Below are positions 7,492 to 15,818 of a DNA stretch of 26,804 bases, piece after piece. Position numbers and translations under genes: made by a program. Position 1 is the first letter of the stretch. Every line of letters starts with the position of its first letter. The notes beneath the pieces were generated by a model. The model did not search any database. It had not been told where the DNA came from and saw nothing but the letters and a program-made list of their open reading frames with translations. Origin of the DNA: an uncultured Eubacteriales bacterium (lineage in GTDB: Bacteria > Bacillota > Clostridia > Oscillospirales > Oscillospiraceae); contig URGL01000033.1 of assembly GCA_900547405.1 (NCBI GenBank), positions 1 through 26,804 of the forward strand, written 5' to 3'.

Positions 7492-8676
7492 ATGGATATA
7501 ACCATCACGCCAACGTGTTTAAATGGCACCGTCCGGGCTATCCCATCCAAGTCCCAGGCCCACAGACTGCTGATCCTGGCAGCCTTTGCTGACCGGGAAA
7601 CACAGATCCTCTGCCCGGAAACCAACCGGGATATGGATGCCACCGCACAGTGCCTGTGTGCGCTAGGTGCGGACATTCAAAAGACGGACTCCGGATACCG
7701 GGTCCGCCCGGTTACGGCCCTTCCAGAAGCCGCTTCCCTCCCCTGCCAGGACAGTGGCTCTACATTGCGCTTTCTTCTGCCGGTGGTAGGAGCTCTGGGC
7801 ATCGAGGCAACCTTCCACATGACCGGCCGGCTCCCCCAGCGTCCATTGAGCCCGCTGTGGGAGGAAATGGAGCGAATGGGCTGCAAGCTCTCCAGGCCTA
7901 CGGCGGACACCATCCTTTGTACCGGGAAACTTCGCAGTGGAGATTACTACGTAGACGGCGGCATTTCCAGCCAGTTTCTTACCGGACTGCTGCTGGCTTT
8001 TTGCCTGATGGATGGAGTGAGCCGTTTGCACATCCTGGGGACCCTTCAATCCGCTCCTTATGTGACCATGACCCAGCGGGCCTGTGCCTTATTCGGGAAA
8101 AATACGGATGCCTTCACCGTCACCGGCGGCGGACTCCGCTCCCCTGGCAGAGTAAATGTGGAAGGTGACTGGAGCAACGCCGCTTTCTTTCTGGCGGCAA
8201 AGGCTCTTGGATCCTCGGTAACGGTCGAAAACCTGGACCCGGCATCTTCCCAAGGGGATCGGGCCTGTGCTTCCCTCCTGCCGGAGCTGATATCCAGCCA
8301 GTTGGTTATTTCCGCTGCGGATATCCCAGACCTGGTGCCCATTCTGGCCGTTACTGCCGCTGCCAGCCACGGGGCAACCTTTACGGATATCCAGCGGCTG
8401 CGTCTGAAAGAATCGGACCGGGTTGCCGCGGTGATTGATATGATCACTGCCCTGGGCGGCAGAGCGGTGGCAGACGAAAGCTCTCTGACGGTTTACGGAA
8501 CGGGCCTTTTGGGTGGCACCGTAGACAGCCGGAATGACCACCGCATTGCCATGTCCGCTGCCATTGCCGCCACGGTCTGCAAGAAGAATGTAAGGATCCT
8601 GGGGGCGGAATGTGTGGAAAAATCCTACCCAAAGTTCTTCGAAGAATACACCCATTTAGGAGGCAGCTATGTGTAG
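7492..8676 (+). CDS. aroA: 3-phosphoshikimate 1-carboxyvinyltransferase (EPSP synthase)
   Basis: Transfers enolpyruvyl from PEP to shikimate-3-phosphate; it is the glyphosate target. At 394 residues it is about 30 shorter than usual, but all key blocks are present: KSQAHR (Lys20), DSGSTLRF at 87-94, the phosphate-contacting RPLSPL, SSQFLTG, ADIPDLVPIL (catalytic Asp), RLRLKESDR and NDHRIAMSAA. In the PEP/glyphosate loop, the positions matching E. coli Thr97 and Pro101 are Ser90 and Phe94, while Gly96 is kept as Gly89. The ATG follows the aroB stop by 3 bases with only a weak GGGG-type ribosome site, so it is probably translated by coupling. It overlaps aroC by 8 bases. Confidence 0.95.
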   Translation: MDITITPTCLNGTVRAIPSKSQAHRLLILAAFADRETQILCPETNRDMDATAQCLCALGADIQKTDSGYRVRPVTALPEAASLPCQDSGSTLRFLLPVVGALGIEATFHMTGRLPQRPLSPLWEEMERMGCKLSRPTADTILCTGKLRSGDYYVDGGISSQFLTGLLLAFCLMDGVSRLHILGTLQSAPYVTMTQRACALFGKNTDAFTVTGGGLRSPGRVNVEGDWSNAAFFLAAKALGSSVTVENLDPASSQGDRACASLLPELISSQLVISAADIPDLVPILAVTAAASHGATFTDIQRLRLKESDRVAAVIDMITALGGRAVADESSLTVYGTGLLGGTVDSRNDHRIAMSAAIAATVCKKNVRILGAECVEKSYPKFFEEYTHLGGSYV

Positions 8677-9766
8677 TACCTACGGTGAATATCTAAAATT
8701 ATCTATCTTCGGTCAATCCCACGGGGCGGCCATCGGGGCCTGTCTCGACGGCATTCCCGCTGGGCTACCTGTGGATATGGATGCCCTGGCCGCTTTCCTT
8801 GGCCGCCGGGCACCCGGCCGCAATGCCTACTCTACACCGCGGAAGGAGGCGGACGCACCGGAGATCCTCGCCGGGATCGTGGATGGGTTCACCTGCGGCG
8901 CCCCCATTGCTGCCGTCATCCGCAATACCAACACCCGCTCCGGGGACTATGACAACCTGAAGGATTGTCCCCGCCCCGGTCATGCCGATTATACAGCCCA
9001 GATCAAATACGGTGGCTACCAGGATACGGCAGGCGGCGGCCACTTTTCCGGTCGTCTGACGGCCCCGTTGTGCATTGCCGGTGGGCTGTGCAAACAGTGG
9101 CTGGAACGAGAGGGTATCTACATCTGCGCCCACATTGCCGCCATTGCGGGAATCCATGACCGGCCCTTTGACCCGGTCGATCCCGAGATCGGGGCCATCC
9201 GCGCCGATTTCCCGGTGCTGGAGGAAACACAAGGGGCCGAGATGCGGAAAAAAATTGAGGAGGCCCGGTCTATGGGCGACAGCGTCGGCGGCATTGTGGA
9301 GTGTGCTGTGGTTGGCCTTCCCGCAGGTCTGGGCGAGCCTATGTTCGGCGGCATGGAAGGAAGGCTGGCCCAGATCCTCTATGGCATCCCCGCGGTGAAG
9401 GGAGTAGAGTTTGGGGATGGATTTGGAGTCGCTGACCGCCTTGGCAGTGAAAACAACGACCCCTTCCGGATTGTGGAGGGCAAAGTGGTCACCACCACCA
9501 ACCACTGCGGCGGCATTCTGGGAGGCATTACAGACGGTATGCCCCTTCTCTTCCGGGCGGCCTTCAAGCCGACTCCATCTATTTCAAAACCCCAGGAAAG
9601 CGTCAGTCTCTCTGACCTGGAAAACCGGGAGCTCATTGTGAAGGGCCGTCATGATCCATGCATCGTTCCTCGGGCCGTTCCTGTGGTGGAGGCGGCGGCG
9701 GCCATTGCTCTGATGGACATACTGCTTGGAGATGGGTACTTTCGCACAAAAAAGACAGGAGAATGA
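8669..9766 (+). CDS. aroC: Chorismate synthase
   Basis: Final common step: anti-1,4 elimination of phosphate from EPSP to give chorismate, requiring reduced FMN. The 365 residues include the signature FGQSHGAAIGACLDG (15-29, catalytic His18), RRAPG, a TNTRSGDYDN flavin-site block, DTAGGGHFSGR, MGDSVGG, KGVEFGDGF, TTNHCGGILGG and the KPTPSIS/RHDPCIVPRAVPV region. AGGAGG at 8658-8663 sits 5 bases before the ATG, inside the end of aroA. It is followed after 4 bases by pheA. Confidence 0.97.
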   Translation: MCSTYGEYLKLSIFGQSHGAAIGACLDGIPAGLPVDMDALAAFLGRRAPGRNAYSTPRKEADAPEILAGIVDGFTCGAPIAAVIRNTNTRSGDYDNLKDCPRPGHADYTAQIKYGGYQDTAGGGHFSGRLTAPLCIAGGLCKQWLEREGIYICAHIAAIAGIHDRPFDPVDPEIGAIRADFPVLEETQGAEMRKKIEEARSMGDSVGGIVECAVVGLPAGLGEPMFGGMEGRLAQILYGIPAVKGVEFGDGFGVADRLGSENNDPFRIVEGKVVTTTNHCGGILGGITDGMPLLFRAAFKPTPSISKPQESVSLSDLENRELIVKGRHDPCIVPRAVPVVEAAAAIALMDILLGDGYFRTKKTGE

Positions 9767-9770
9767 GAAA

Positions 9771-10913
9771 ATGAATCTGAAGGAATTACGCGGCCAAATC
9801 GATGAAATCGACGACCAACTGGTAAAGCTCTTCTGCCAGCGGATGGACATCGCCGCTCAGGTAGCCCAATATAAAAAAGAGCAGGGCCTGCCCATCCTCA
9901 TGCCCGCCCGGGAGCGGGAAAAGCTCCAGGATGTGTCTCAGAAGGCAGGACCGGAAATGGCAGGCTACACCCGCACCCTTTATACAATGCTATTTGAGCT
10001 GAGCCGCAGCTACCAAAGCAAGCTCTTCGGCGGCAGTCAGGCCCTGTATAACTCCATTACCAAGGCCATCGATTCTACTCCCAAGCTCTTCCCCCAGTCC
10101 GCCATGGTGGCCTGTCAGGGGGTGGAGGGAGCCTACTCCCAACTAGCCTGCGAAAAAATCTTTGCCAATCCTATGATCATGTATTTTAAAACCTTTGATG
10201 GGGTATTTCAGGCCATTGATCAGGGGCTGTGCCAGTACGGCATCCTGCCCATCGAAAATTCCACCGCCGGGTCTGTCACCAAGGTTTACGATTTGATGAT
10301 CCAGCACAATTTCTACATTGCACGGACTTTCCGACTGAAAGTCGACCACAACCTGCTGGCAAATCCCGGAGCCAAGCTGGAGGATATCCAGGAAATTTAT
10401 TCCCACGAGCAGGCCATCAATCAATGCTCTGCCTTCCTGCATAGCCTGAAAGGTGTCAATGTGGTGCCCGTAGCCAATACCGCTGTGGCTGCTGAGATGG
10501 TAGCTGCTTCCGGGCGGAAGGATGTGGCGGCACTCAGCAGCCGGTCCTGCATGGAGCTGTACAACCTAAAAAATCTGGCCGCCTCCGTCCAGGACAAGGG
10601 CAACAACCGGACAAGGTTTATCTGTATCAGCAAAAATATGGAGATTTATCCCGGTTCCGATAAGACCAGCATCATGATGGTCCTGAGCCACAAGCCCGGT
10701 GCCCTTTACAAGGTCTTGGCCCGGATCTATTCCTTGGGTATCAACGTAACCAAGCTGGAATCCCGGCCTATCCCAGACCGAGAGTTTGAGTTTATGTTCT
10801 ATTTCGATTTGGAGACCTCCATTTACTCTGACCAATTTGCCGAGCTTATGTGCGAGCTGGAGAGCTTATGTGAGGAATTCAAATATCTGGGCAGCTATAC
10901 GGAGGTGGTTTGA
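9771..10913 (+). CDS. pheA: Bifunctional chorismate mutase / prephenate dehydratase (P-protein)
   Basis: Rearranges chorismate to prephenate, then decarboxylates and dehydrates it to phenylpyruvate. In the 380 residues I see an AroQ-type chorismate mutase at about 1-88 (LKELRGQIDEIDDQLVKLF, then a second helix with KKEQGLPI), prephenate dehydratase at about 110-290 (CQGVEGAYSQ, LPIENSTAGSV, the catalytic TRF at 281-283) and an ACT domain at about 300-375 with GALYKVL and ESRP, the residues that bind Phe in this family. The ATG at 9771 is chosen over an upstream in-frame ATG at 9726 because it has AGGAG at 9757-9761 and begins right at the mutase domain. The upstream one would overlap aroC by 41 bases. 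The chorismate mutase product also feeds TyrA. Confidence 0.95.
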   Translation: MNLKELRGQIDEIDDQLVKLFCQRMDIAAQVAQYKKEQGLPILMPAREREKLQDVSQKAGPEMAGYTRTLYTMLFELSRSYQSKLFGGSQALYNSITKAIDSTPKLFPQSAMVACQGVEGAYSQLACEKIFANPMIMYFKTFDGVFQAIDQGLCQYGILPIENSTAGSVTKVYDLMIQHNFYIARTFRLKVDHNLLANPGAKLEDIQEIYSHEQAINQCSAFLHSLKGVNVVPVANTAVAAEMVAASGRKDVAALSSRSCMELYNLKNLAASVQDKGNNRTRFICISKNMEIYPGSDKTSIMMVLSHKPGALYKVLARIYSLGINVTKLESRPIPDREFEFMFYFDLETSIYSDQFAELMCELESLCEEFKYLGSYTEVV

Positions 10914-12139
10914 TGCAATGCGGACTATTGGGCCGGAAGCTGGGCCACAGCTACTCCCCCCAGATCCATAGTCAACTGGGGAGCTATGACTATCGACTCT
11001 TTGAAAAAGAGCCTGAGGAGCTGGAAGATTTCCTGAAAAACGGAGATTTCACCGGGCTGAACGTGACAATTCCTTATAAAAAGGATGTGATCCCCTTCTT
11101 AGATGAACTGTCCCCCCGGGCGAAGGCTCTGGGGGCGGTGAATACCATCGTTCGCCGGAACAGAAAGCTCATCGGCCACAACACAGACTACTTTGGATTT
11201 GAAACTATGCTCCTTTCCACCGGTGTATCCCTTCAGGGCAAGAAGGCTCTGGTCTGCGGCAGCGGCGGAGCCTCCAGCACCGCCTGTGCCGTGCTGAAGG
11301 CCCATGGAGCCAATGTAGTCGTCCTGTCCCGGACCGGAAAAGACAACTATCAAAATCTAAACCGGCATTCTGATGCCGCCCTCATCGTCAATGCCACACC
11401 TGTTGGGATGTACCCAAATGTGGAGGCTTCGCCCATTGAGGACCTGGCGGCATTTCCCATGCTGGAAGGTGTACTGGATCTGGTATATAATCCTGCCCGT
11501 ACCTCTATCCTCTTGAAGGCAGAGGCGCTGGGGATCCCCTGCGTCAACGGCCTGCGGATGCTAGTTGCCCAAGCCAAAGAATCCGCAGAATGGTTCACCG
11601 GGGAGCCTATTGACGACAGCTGTATTGAGATGATTTACAGTCGTCTCCGCAGACAGATGGAGAACATTATCCTCATCGGTATGCCCGGCTGCGGCAAGAC
11701 CACCGTAGGGGCTTCTCTTGCTAAGATCCTCTCCCGTCCGCTGAAAGACGCGGATGCAGAGCTGGAACAGGCTGTAGGCCGGAAAATTACTGAGATCCTC
11801 CCCACTGACGGGGAAGCGTCTTTCCGGAGCTTGGAATCTGAGACGCTCCTGGATCTTGGCAAGCAGTCCGGCCTGGTCATTGCTACTGGCGGTGGTTGCG
11901 TCACGATCCCCAATAACTACAAAAAGCTTCACCGCAACGGAACCATCGTTTGGCTGAAACGGGACCTGGATTTGCTTCCAACCGATGGCCGTCCCCTGTC
12001 GCAAACAGGGCATTTGCAGGAGATGTATCAGAAGCGTGCCCCCCTGTATGCGCGTTTTGCGGACTTTTCTGTTGAAAACAGCGGCGATCCCCAGGAAACT
12101 GCTGAGAAAATCATTCGGATTTTGGAGGACAGAGCATGA
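10913..12139 (+). CDS. aroE: Shikimate dehydrogenase - shikimate kinase fusion (AroE-AroK)
   Basis: One 408-residue polypeptide with two shikimate-pathway enzymes in series. Residues 1-248 are AroE: SYSP at 13-16 (shikimate binding), NVTIPYK with catalytic Lys56, NTD with Asp92, the NADPH-binding GSGGASSTA at 116-124, VNATPVGMYP, and the C-terminal NGLRMLVAQA. Residues 249-408 are AroK: Walker A GMPGCGKT at 256-263, the shikimate-binding DADAELE, GEASFRSLESE, TGGG at 325-328 and a lid DGRPL. Both domains look catalytically intact. The ATG at 10913 overlaps the pheA stop (TGATG) with GGAGGTGG 4-5 bases upstream. There is no ribosome site before the internal Met249, so the kinase is made as a fusion. 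Confidence 0.95.
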   Translation: MQCGLLGRKLGHSYSPQIHSQLGSYDYRLFEKEPEELEDFLKNGDFTGLNVTIPYKKDVIPFLDELSPRAKALGAVNTIVRRNRKLIGHNTDYFGFETMLLSTGVSLQGKKALVCGSGGASSTACAVLKAHGANVVVLSRTGKDNYQNLNRHSDAALIVNATPVGMYPNVEASPIEDLAAFPMLEGVLDLVYNPARTSILLKAEALGIPCVNGLRMLVAQAKESAEWFTGEPIDDSCIEMIYSRLRRQMENIILIGMPGCGKTTVGASLAKILSRPLKDADAELEQAVGRKITEILPTDGEASFRSLESETLLDLGKQSGLVIATGGGCVTIPNNYKKLHRNGTIVWLKRDLDLLPTDGRPLSQTGHLQEMYQKRAPLYARFADFSVENSGDPQETAEKIIRILEDRA

Positions 12140-12570
12140 AGATTTTAGTCATCAACGGACCAAACCTCAATATGCTTGGCATCCGGGAGCCAGGCATTTA
12201 TGGGAAAAGCACTTATGCTGACCTCTGCCGCCTACTGGAGCAGACCGCCAAAGATCTGGGTATGGAGGTGGAGATTTACCAGTCCAATCACGAAGGAGAT
12301 CTGGTAGATAAAATCCAGTGGGCCTACGGAAAAATTGACGGCATTGTCATCAACCCCGCCGCCTACACCCATACCAGCGTGGCGATCCTGGATGCCTTGA
12401 AGGCGGTATCCATTCCCGCAGTGGAGGTCCATATATCTGATGTAGATGCCCGGGAGTCCTTCAGACAGATTTCCTACGCCGGCCTTGCCTGTGTAAAGAC
12501 CATCAAAGGCCACGGCTTCGCCGGATATCAGGAGGCCATGGCCTTCCTGAAGGAGCAATATTCCCATTGA
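12136..12570 (+). CDS. aroQ: 3-dehydroquinate dehydratase, type II
   Basis: Dehydrates 3-dehydroquinate to 3-dehydroshikimate, step 3 of the pathway. It is a 144-residue type II enzyme, normally a dodecamer. I see INGPNLNMLGIREPGIYG near the N-terminus (with the catalytic Arg/Tyr loop), SNHEGDLVDKI, INPAAYTHTSVAI and VEVHISDVDARESFR, all standard for the family. GGAGG at 12124-12128 precedes the ATG, and the start overlaps the aroEK stop by 4 bases. It is the last gene of the operon; no terminator follows, and the TTGACA of the next promoter overlaps its stop codon. Confidence 0.97.
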   Translation: MKILVINGPNLNMLGIREPGIYGKSTYADLCRLLEQTAKDLGMEVEIYQSNHEGDLVDKIQWAYGKIDGIVINPAAYTHTSVAILDALKAVSIPAVEVHISDVDARESFRQISYAGLACVKTIKGHGFAGYQEAMAFLKEQYSH

Positions 12571-12596
12571 CATTCCGCACCGGAATATGGTATCCT
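12567..12596 (+). promoter_or_regulatory. Internal promoter for the glycosyltransferase-asnA-radical SAM unit, with a palindrome in its spacer
   Basis: A perfect TTGACA (12567-12572), an 18-base spacer and TATCCT (12591-12596), preceded by TGG as an extended -10. The spacer carries a 6-base inverted repeat, ATTCCG-CAC-CGGAAT (12572-12586), which could be a repressor operator. The -35 overlaps the aroQ stop codon. Confidence 0.65.
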
Positions 12597-12628
12597 AAAG
12601 TGGATTCTGAAAGACCAAGGTGACAAGT

Positions 12629-13945
12629 ATGAAACAAGCCATCTGCCTGCTCAATGACTCCTTTCCACCCGTCATCGACGGGGTAGCCAACGCCGTGATG
12701 AATTATGCCCGGTGCCTCCATGATTGCGGTAAAACCGGTATAGTCATCACGCCGGATTGCCCGGATAACGAGGACGGCAGCTACCCCTATCCTATTTTCC
12801 GTTATCCCAGCCTGGACCTGCGGAAAGAAACCGGCTATATGGCAGGTATCCCCTTCTCTCCGGAACTGCTGCGGCAGCTGGAACCCTACAACGTCCGCCT
12901 GCTCCATGCACACTGCCCCATCGTGTCTACCATGGTAGCCCGGGAACTGCGGCAGGTGCTGGACGTGCCGCTGGTACTGACCTATCACACCAAGTTTGAT
13001 ATTGATATTGCCAATGTGATCCGCTCCAAAGCGCTTCAAGAGGGCAGCAAGCGGGCATTGCTGGAAAATATCAACGCCTGCGACGAGGTATGGGCCGTTA
13101 GCCAGGGTGCGGCAGAGAATCTCCGTTCCCTGGGTTACGAAGGGGACTGCATCGTCATGCATAACGGTGTAGACCTGCCTCGGGGGCGGGTGAGCCAGGA
13201 GGCCATACGAGCTGCCACCGCTGGATTCGACCTGCCGGAAAACATTCCCTGCTATCTGTTTGTTGGCCGGATCATGTGGTACAAGGGCCTGAAAATCATT
13301 TTGGATGCCCTGGCGGCTCTCCAGGCGGGGGGACAAGAATACCGGATGGTCTTTGTTGGCGGCGGTGGAGACTTTGACGAGGTAAAGGCCTACAGCGAAT
13401 CGATGAACCTGGGGAGCCGGGTCTTTTTCGCCGGTCCTGTCCACGACCGTGAAACCCTTCGGGCCTGGTACTGCCGGGCGGATTTGTTCCTTTTCCCCTC
13501 CACCTTCGATACCAACGGCCTGGTGGTCCGGGAGGCGGCGGCCTGCGGCCTGGGCAGTGTACTGGTAAAGGGTTCCTGCGCCGCGGAAGATGTGGAGGAT
13601 AGCCGCAACGGGCTGCTGATTGAGGAAAACAGCAATTCCCTGAGCCAATGCCTGAAACGGCTGGACCAAAATGCAATGCACACCATCGGCGAAAACGCCC
13701 AAAAGGAACTGTACCTATCCTGGAGTGACGCAATAAAAATTGCCATGGACCGATATGAAGTTGTCATCGATCGCTACAGGTCCGGCCTTTACGCATCACA
13801 CAGAAGGCACATGGAGCCTGTTTTCCGGGCCAACGGGGAACTCATGGAGGGACTTGCCAGGCTGGAGGATCAGCGCTCTGCCCTCCGGGGCAAAATTGCG
13901 GAGATCCTGGCAGAATCCAAAGAGCACCTGAAAGATATTCTCTGA
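12629..13945 (+). CDS. Family 4 (GT-B fold) glycosyltransferase
   Basis: A 438-residue nucleotide-sugar-dependent glycosyltransferase. The N-terminal half has DSFPPVIDGVANAV (the glycine-rich loop typical of GT4 enzymes that glycosylate lipids), LLHAHCPIV and LTYHTKFDIDI. The C-terminal half has LFVGRIMWYKGL, a glycine-rich FVGGGGDFDEV, and the nucleotide-binding FPSTFDTNGLVVREAAACGL with the conserved Glu pair region. It resembles diacylglycerol or phosphatidylinositol glycosyltransferases, but the acceptor cannot be determined. A helical segment ends the protein (about residues 395-438). The ATG at 12629 has AAGGTGA 5 bases upstream; a GTG three codons earlier overlaps that ribosome site and is less likely. 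Confidence 0.85.
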   Translation: MKQAICLLNDSFPPVIDGVANAVMNYARCLHDCGKTGIVITPDCPDNEDGSYPYPIFRYPSLDLRKETGYMAGIPFSPELLRQLEPYNVRLLHAHCPIVSTMVARELRQVLDVPLVLTYHTKFDIDIANVIRSKALQEGSKRALLENINACDEVWAVSQGAAENLRSLGYEGDCIVMHNGVDLPRGRVSQEAIRAATAGFDLPENIPCYLFVGRIMWYKGLKIILDALAALQAGGQEYRMVFVGGGGDFDEVKAYSESMNLGSRVFFAGPVHDRETLRAWYCRADLFLFPSTFDTNGLVVREAAACGLGSVLVKGSCAAEDVEDSRNGLLIEENSNSLSQCLKRLDQNAMHTIGENAQKELYLSWSDAIKIAMDRYEVVIDRYRSGLYASHRRHMEPVFRANGELMEGLARLEDQRSALRGKIAEILAESKEHLKDIL

Positions 13946-13972
13946 AATTAAGTAAAGAAAGACGGCGAAACT

Positions 13973-14980
13973 ATGCGTACCATCACCATTCCGGAGGACT
14001 ATGTCCCAAAGCTGGATGCCTACGACACCCAGCGGGCCATTGCCTACATCAAGCAGACCTTCCAGCAGGAATTCTCTAATGGACTGAATCTGAAGCGGGT
14101 CTCCGCTCCCCTGTTTGTTACCGAAGATTCCGGCCTAAACGACAACCTGAACGGCTACGAGCGTCCGGTCTCTTTCGACATTCCCGCCGTGGGCAAGGAG
14201 GCTCAGGTGGTCCATTCTCTGGCAAAATGGAAGCGATTGGCTCTGAAGCGCTACGGCTTTACCGTAGGTAATGGACTGTATACCGATATGAACGCCATCC
14301 GCCGGGACGAGGAGCTCGACAATATCCACTCCATTTATGTGGATCAGTGGGACTGGGAGAAGGTCATTACCCGCGATAACCGGAACTTGGACTATCTAAG
14401 GCTCATTGTAGATGCCATCGTTCGGGCGATCTGCGATACCAACGACCGGCTCCATGTCCGCTTCCCCCAGTTGACCCTGAGGCTCAACCGGGAAGTCAGC
14501 TTCATCACCACCCAGGATCTGGAGGACAAATATCCTGACCTATCCCCGCAGCAACGGGAAAATGCTTTTGTGAAAGAGCACCCAACCGCCTGCATCATGC
14601 AGATTGGCGGTAAGCTGCGCTCAGGCAAGCCTCACGACGGCCGCGCCCCCGACTACGATGACTGGAATCTGAACTGCGACATTTTTTTCTGGGACCCGGT
14701 GCTGAACCGTGCTCTGGAGATTTCCTCTATGGGCATTCGTGTAGACGCGGAATCCCTGGACCGGCAGTTGACCCTTGCAGGCTGCGATGATCGACGGGGG
14801 CTCCCCTTCCATCAGATGCTGCTAAAGAACGAACTGCCTCTGACCATTGGCGGCGGAATTGGACAGTCCCGCCTTGCCATGCTGCTGATGGGCTGCGCCC
14901 ACATCGGAGAGGTCCAGTCCAGCATCTGGGACCAGGAGACCATCGCTGCCTGTGAGCAGGCCGGAATTCCCCTGCTGTAA
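13973..14980 (+). CDS. asnA: Aspartate-ammonia ligase (asparagine synthetase A)
   Basis: Makes asparagine from aspartate, ATP and ammonia; it belongs to the class II aminoacyl-tRNA-synthetase-like fold. The 335 residues are close to the family's 330. Recognisable blocks are VSAPLFVTEDSGLNDNLNG, VVHSLAKWKR, GLYTDMNAIRRDE, HSIYVDQWDWEKVI, the ALEISSMGIRVD region and the C-terminal GGGIGQSRLAMLLM, the motif 3 ATP site. It starts 27 bases after the glycosyltransferase stop with only a weak purine-rich ribosome site. Its stop overlaps the next start (TAATG). Confidence 0.97.
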   Translation: MRTITIPEDYVPKLDAYDTQRAIAYIKQTFQQEFSNGLNLKRVSAPLFVTEDSGLNDNLNGYERPVSFDIPAVGKEAQVVHSLAKWKRLALKRYGFTVGNGLYTDMNAIRRDEELDNIHSIYVDQWDWEKVITRDNRNLDYLRLIVDAIVRAICDTNDRLHVRFPQLTLRLNREVSFITTQDLEDKYPDLSPQQRENAFVKEHPTACIMQIGGKLRSGKPHDGRAPDYDDWNLNCDIFFWDPVLNRALEISSMGIRVDAESLDRQLTLAGCDDRRGLPFHQMLLKNELPLTIGGGIGQSRLAMLLMGCAHIGEVQSSIWDQETIAACEQAGIPLL

Positions 14981-15816
14981 TGAAACATTTTCGGAAAATT
15001 TACGTAGAGATATCCAACAAATGCAATTTAAGCTGCGCCTTCTGCCCCGGCACCCGCCGGGGTTCTTTGGCTATGAGTGAGGAGCGGTTTGCTTGGCTGC
15101 TGCCCAGACTTCGGCCATATACAGACTATCTCTACTTTCACATTCTTGGGGAGCCTCTGTGTCACCCAAAACTAGGCAGGTTTCTGGAGCTGGCCCAAGC
15201 CCAGGATTTCAAAGTGATTCTCACCACAAACGGTACCTTGCTAAAGCAAAAACAGGAGCTGCTTCTTGCCTCCCCTGCCCTGCATAAGGTCCACGTCTCT
15301 CTCCATGCCTTCGAAGCCAACGATTTGTCCGTTCCCTTTGAGGACTACCTCCGAGATTGCTTTCGGTTCGGTCAGATGGCAGAAGGGAAGAAAATCGTAG
15401 TCTACCGTCTCTGGAATGAAGGTGGCCAGAACGAGATGAATCAGAAAATCCTGGAACAGCTCCACGAGGCTTTCCCGGAGAAATGGATTCACGGACGCCG
15501 GGGTACTGCCATTGGGGACCGTATCTTTTTGGAGCCAGGGGAGAAATTCGATTGGCCAGATCTAGCCGCCCCGGAGCGTACAGGTCCCTTCTTTTGTTAT
15601 GGTCTGCGGGACCAATTGGGGATTTTGGCCGACGGCACAGCAGTCCCCTGCTGCCTGGACCACGAGGGGGATATTCCACTGGGCAATGTATTTGAAGAGG
15701 ACCTGGCCGATATTCTTTCTACGCCCAGAGCCAGAGCCATCTATGACGGTTTTTCCAACGGTCAAGCCGCCGAAGCGCTGTGTAAGCGCTGCGGTTACGC
15801 AGCAAGATTTCGATAA
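14980..15816 (+). CDS. Radical SAM protein with SPASM-like C-terminus
   Basis: A 278-residue radical S-adenosylmethionine protein. The [4Fe-4S]/SAM motif CNLSCAFC is at residues 15-22, followed by the LGEPLCHP block (56-63, GGEP-like) and TTNGTLL. The C-terminal part has Cys206, Cys224, Cys225, Cys268 and Cys271 arranged as in a SPASM/Twitch auxiliary-cluster domain, with the usual DGTAVPCC and LGNVFEEDLADI. Such proteins modify peptides, cofactors or other substrates, but I see no precursor peptide or partner enzyme nearby, so the substrate is unknown. It overlaps asnA by one base and is followed by a strong terminator. Confidence 0.85.
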   Translation: MKHFRKIYVEISNKCNLSCAFCPGTRRGSLAMSEERFAWLLPRLRPYTDYLYFHILGEPLCHPKLGRFLELAQAQDFKVILTTNGTLLKQKQELLLASPALHKVHVSLHAFEANDLSVPFEDYLRDCFRFGQMAEGKKIVVYRLWNEGGQNEMNQKILEQLHEAFPEKWIHGRRGTAIGDRIFLEPGEKFDWPDLAAPERTGPFFCYGLRDQLGILADGTAVPCCLDHEGDIPLGNVFEEDLADILSTPRARAIYDGFSNGQAAEALCKRCGYAARFR

Positions 15817-15818
15817 AG

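Noticed and set aside
11657..12139. Separate aroK gene starting at the internal ATG
   Set aside because: There is no ribosome site before 11657 and the frame is continuous with aroE, so a fusion is the better call.
12503..13702. Long minus-strand open frame opposite the glycosyltransferase gene
   Set aside because: No recognisable domain and no ribosome site, and the sense frame has clear GT4 motifs.
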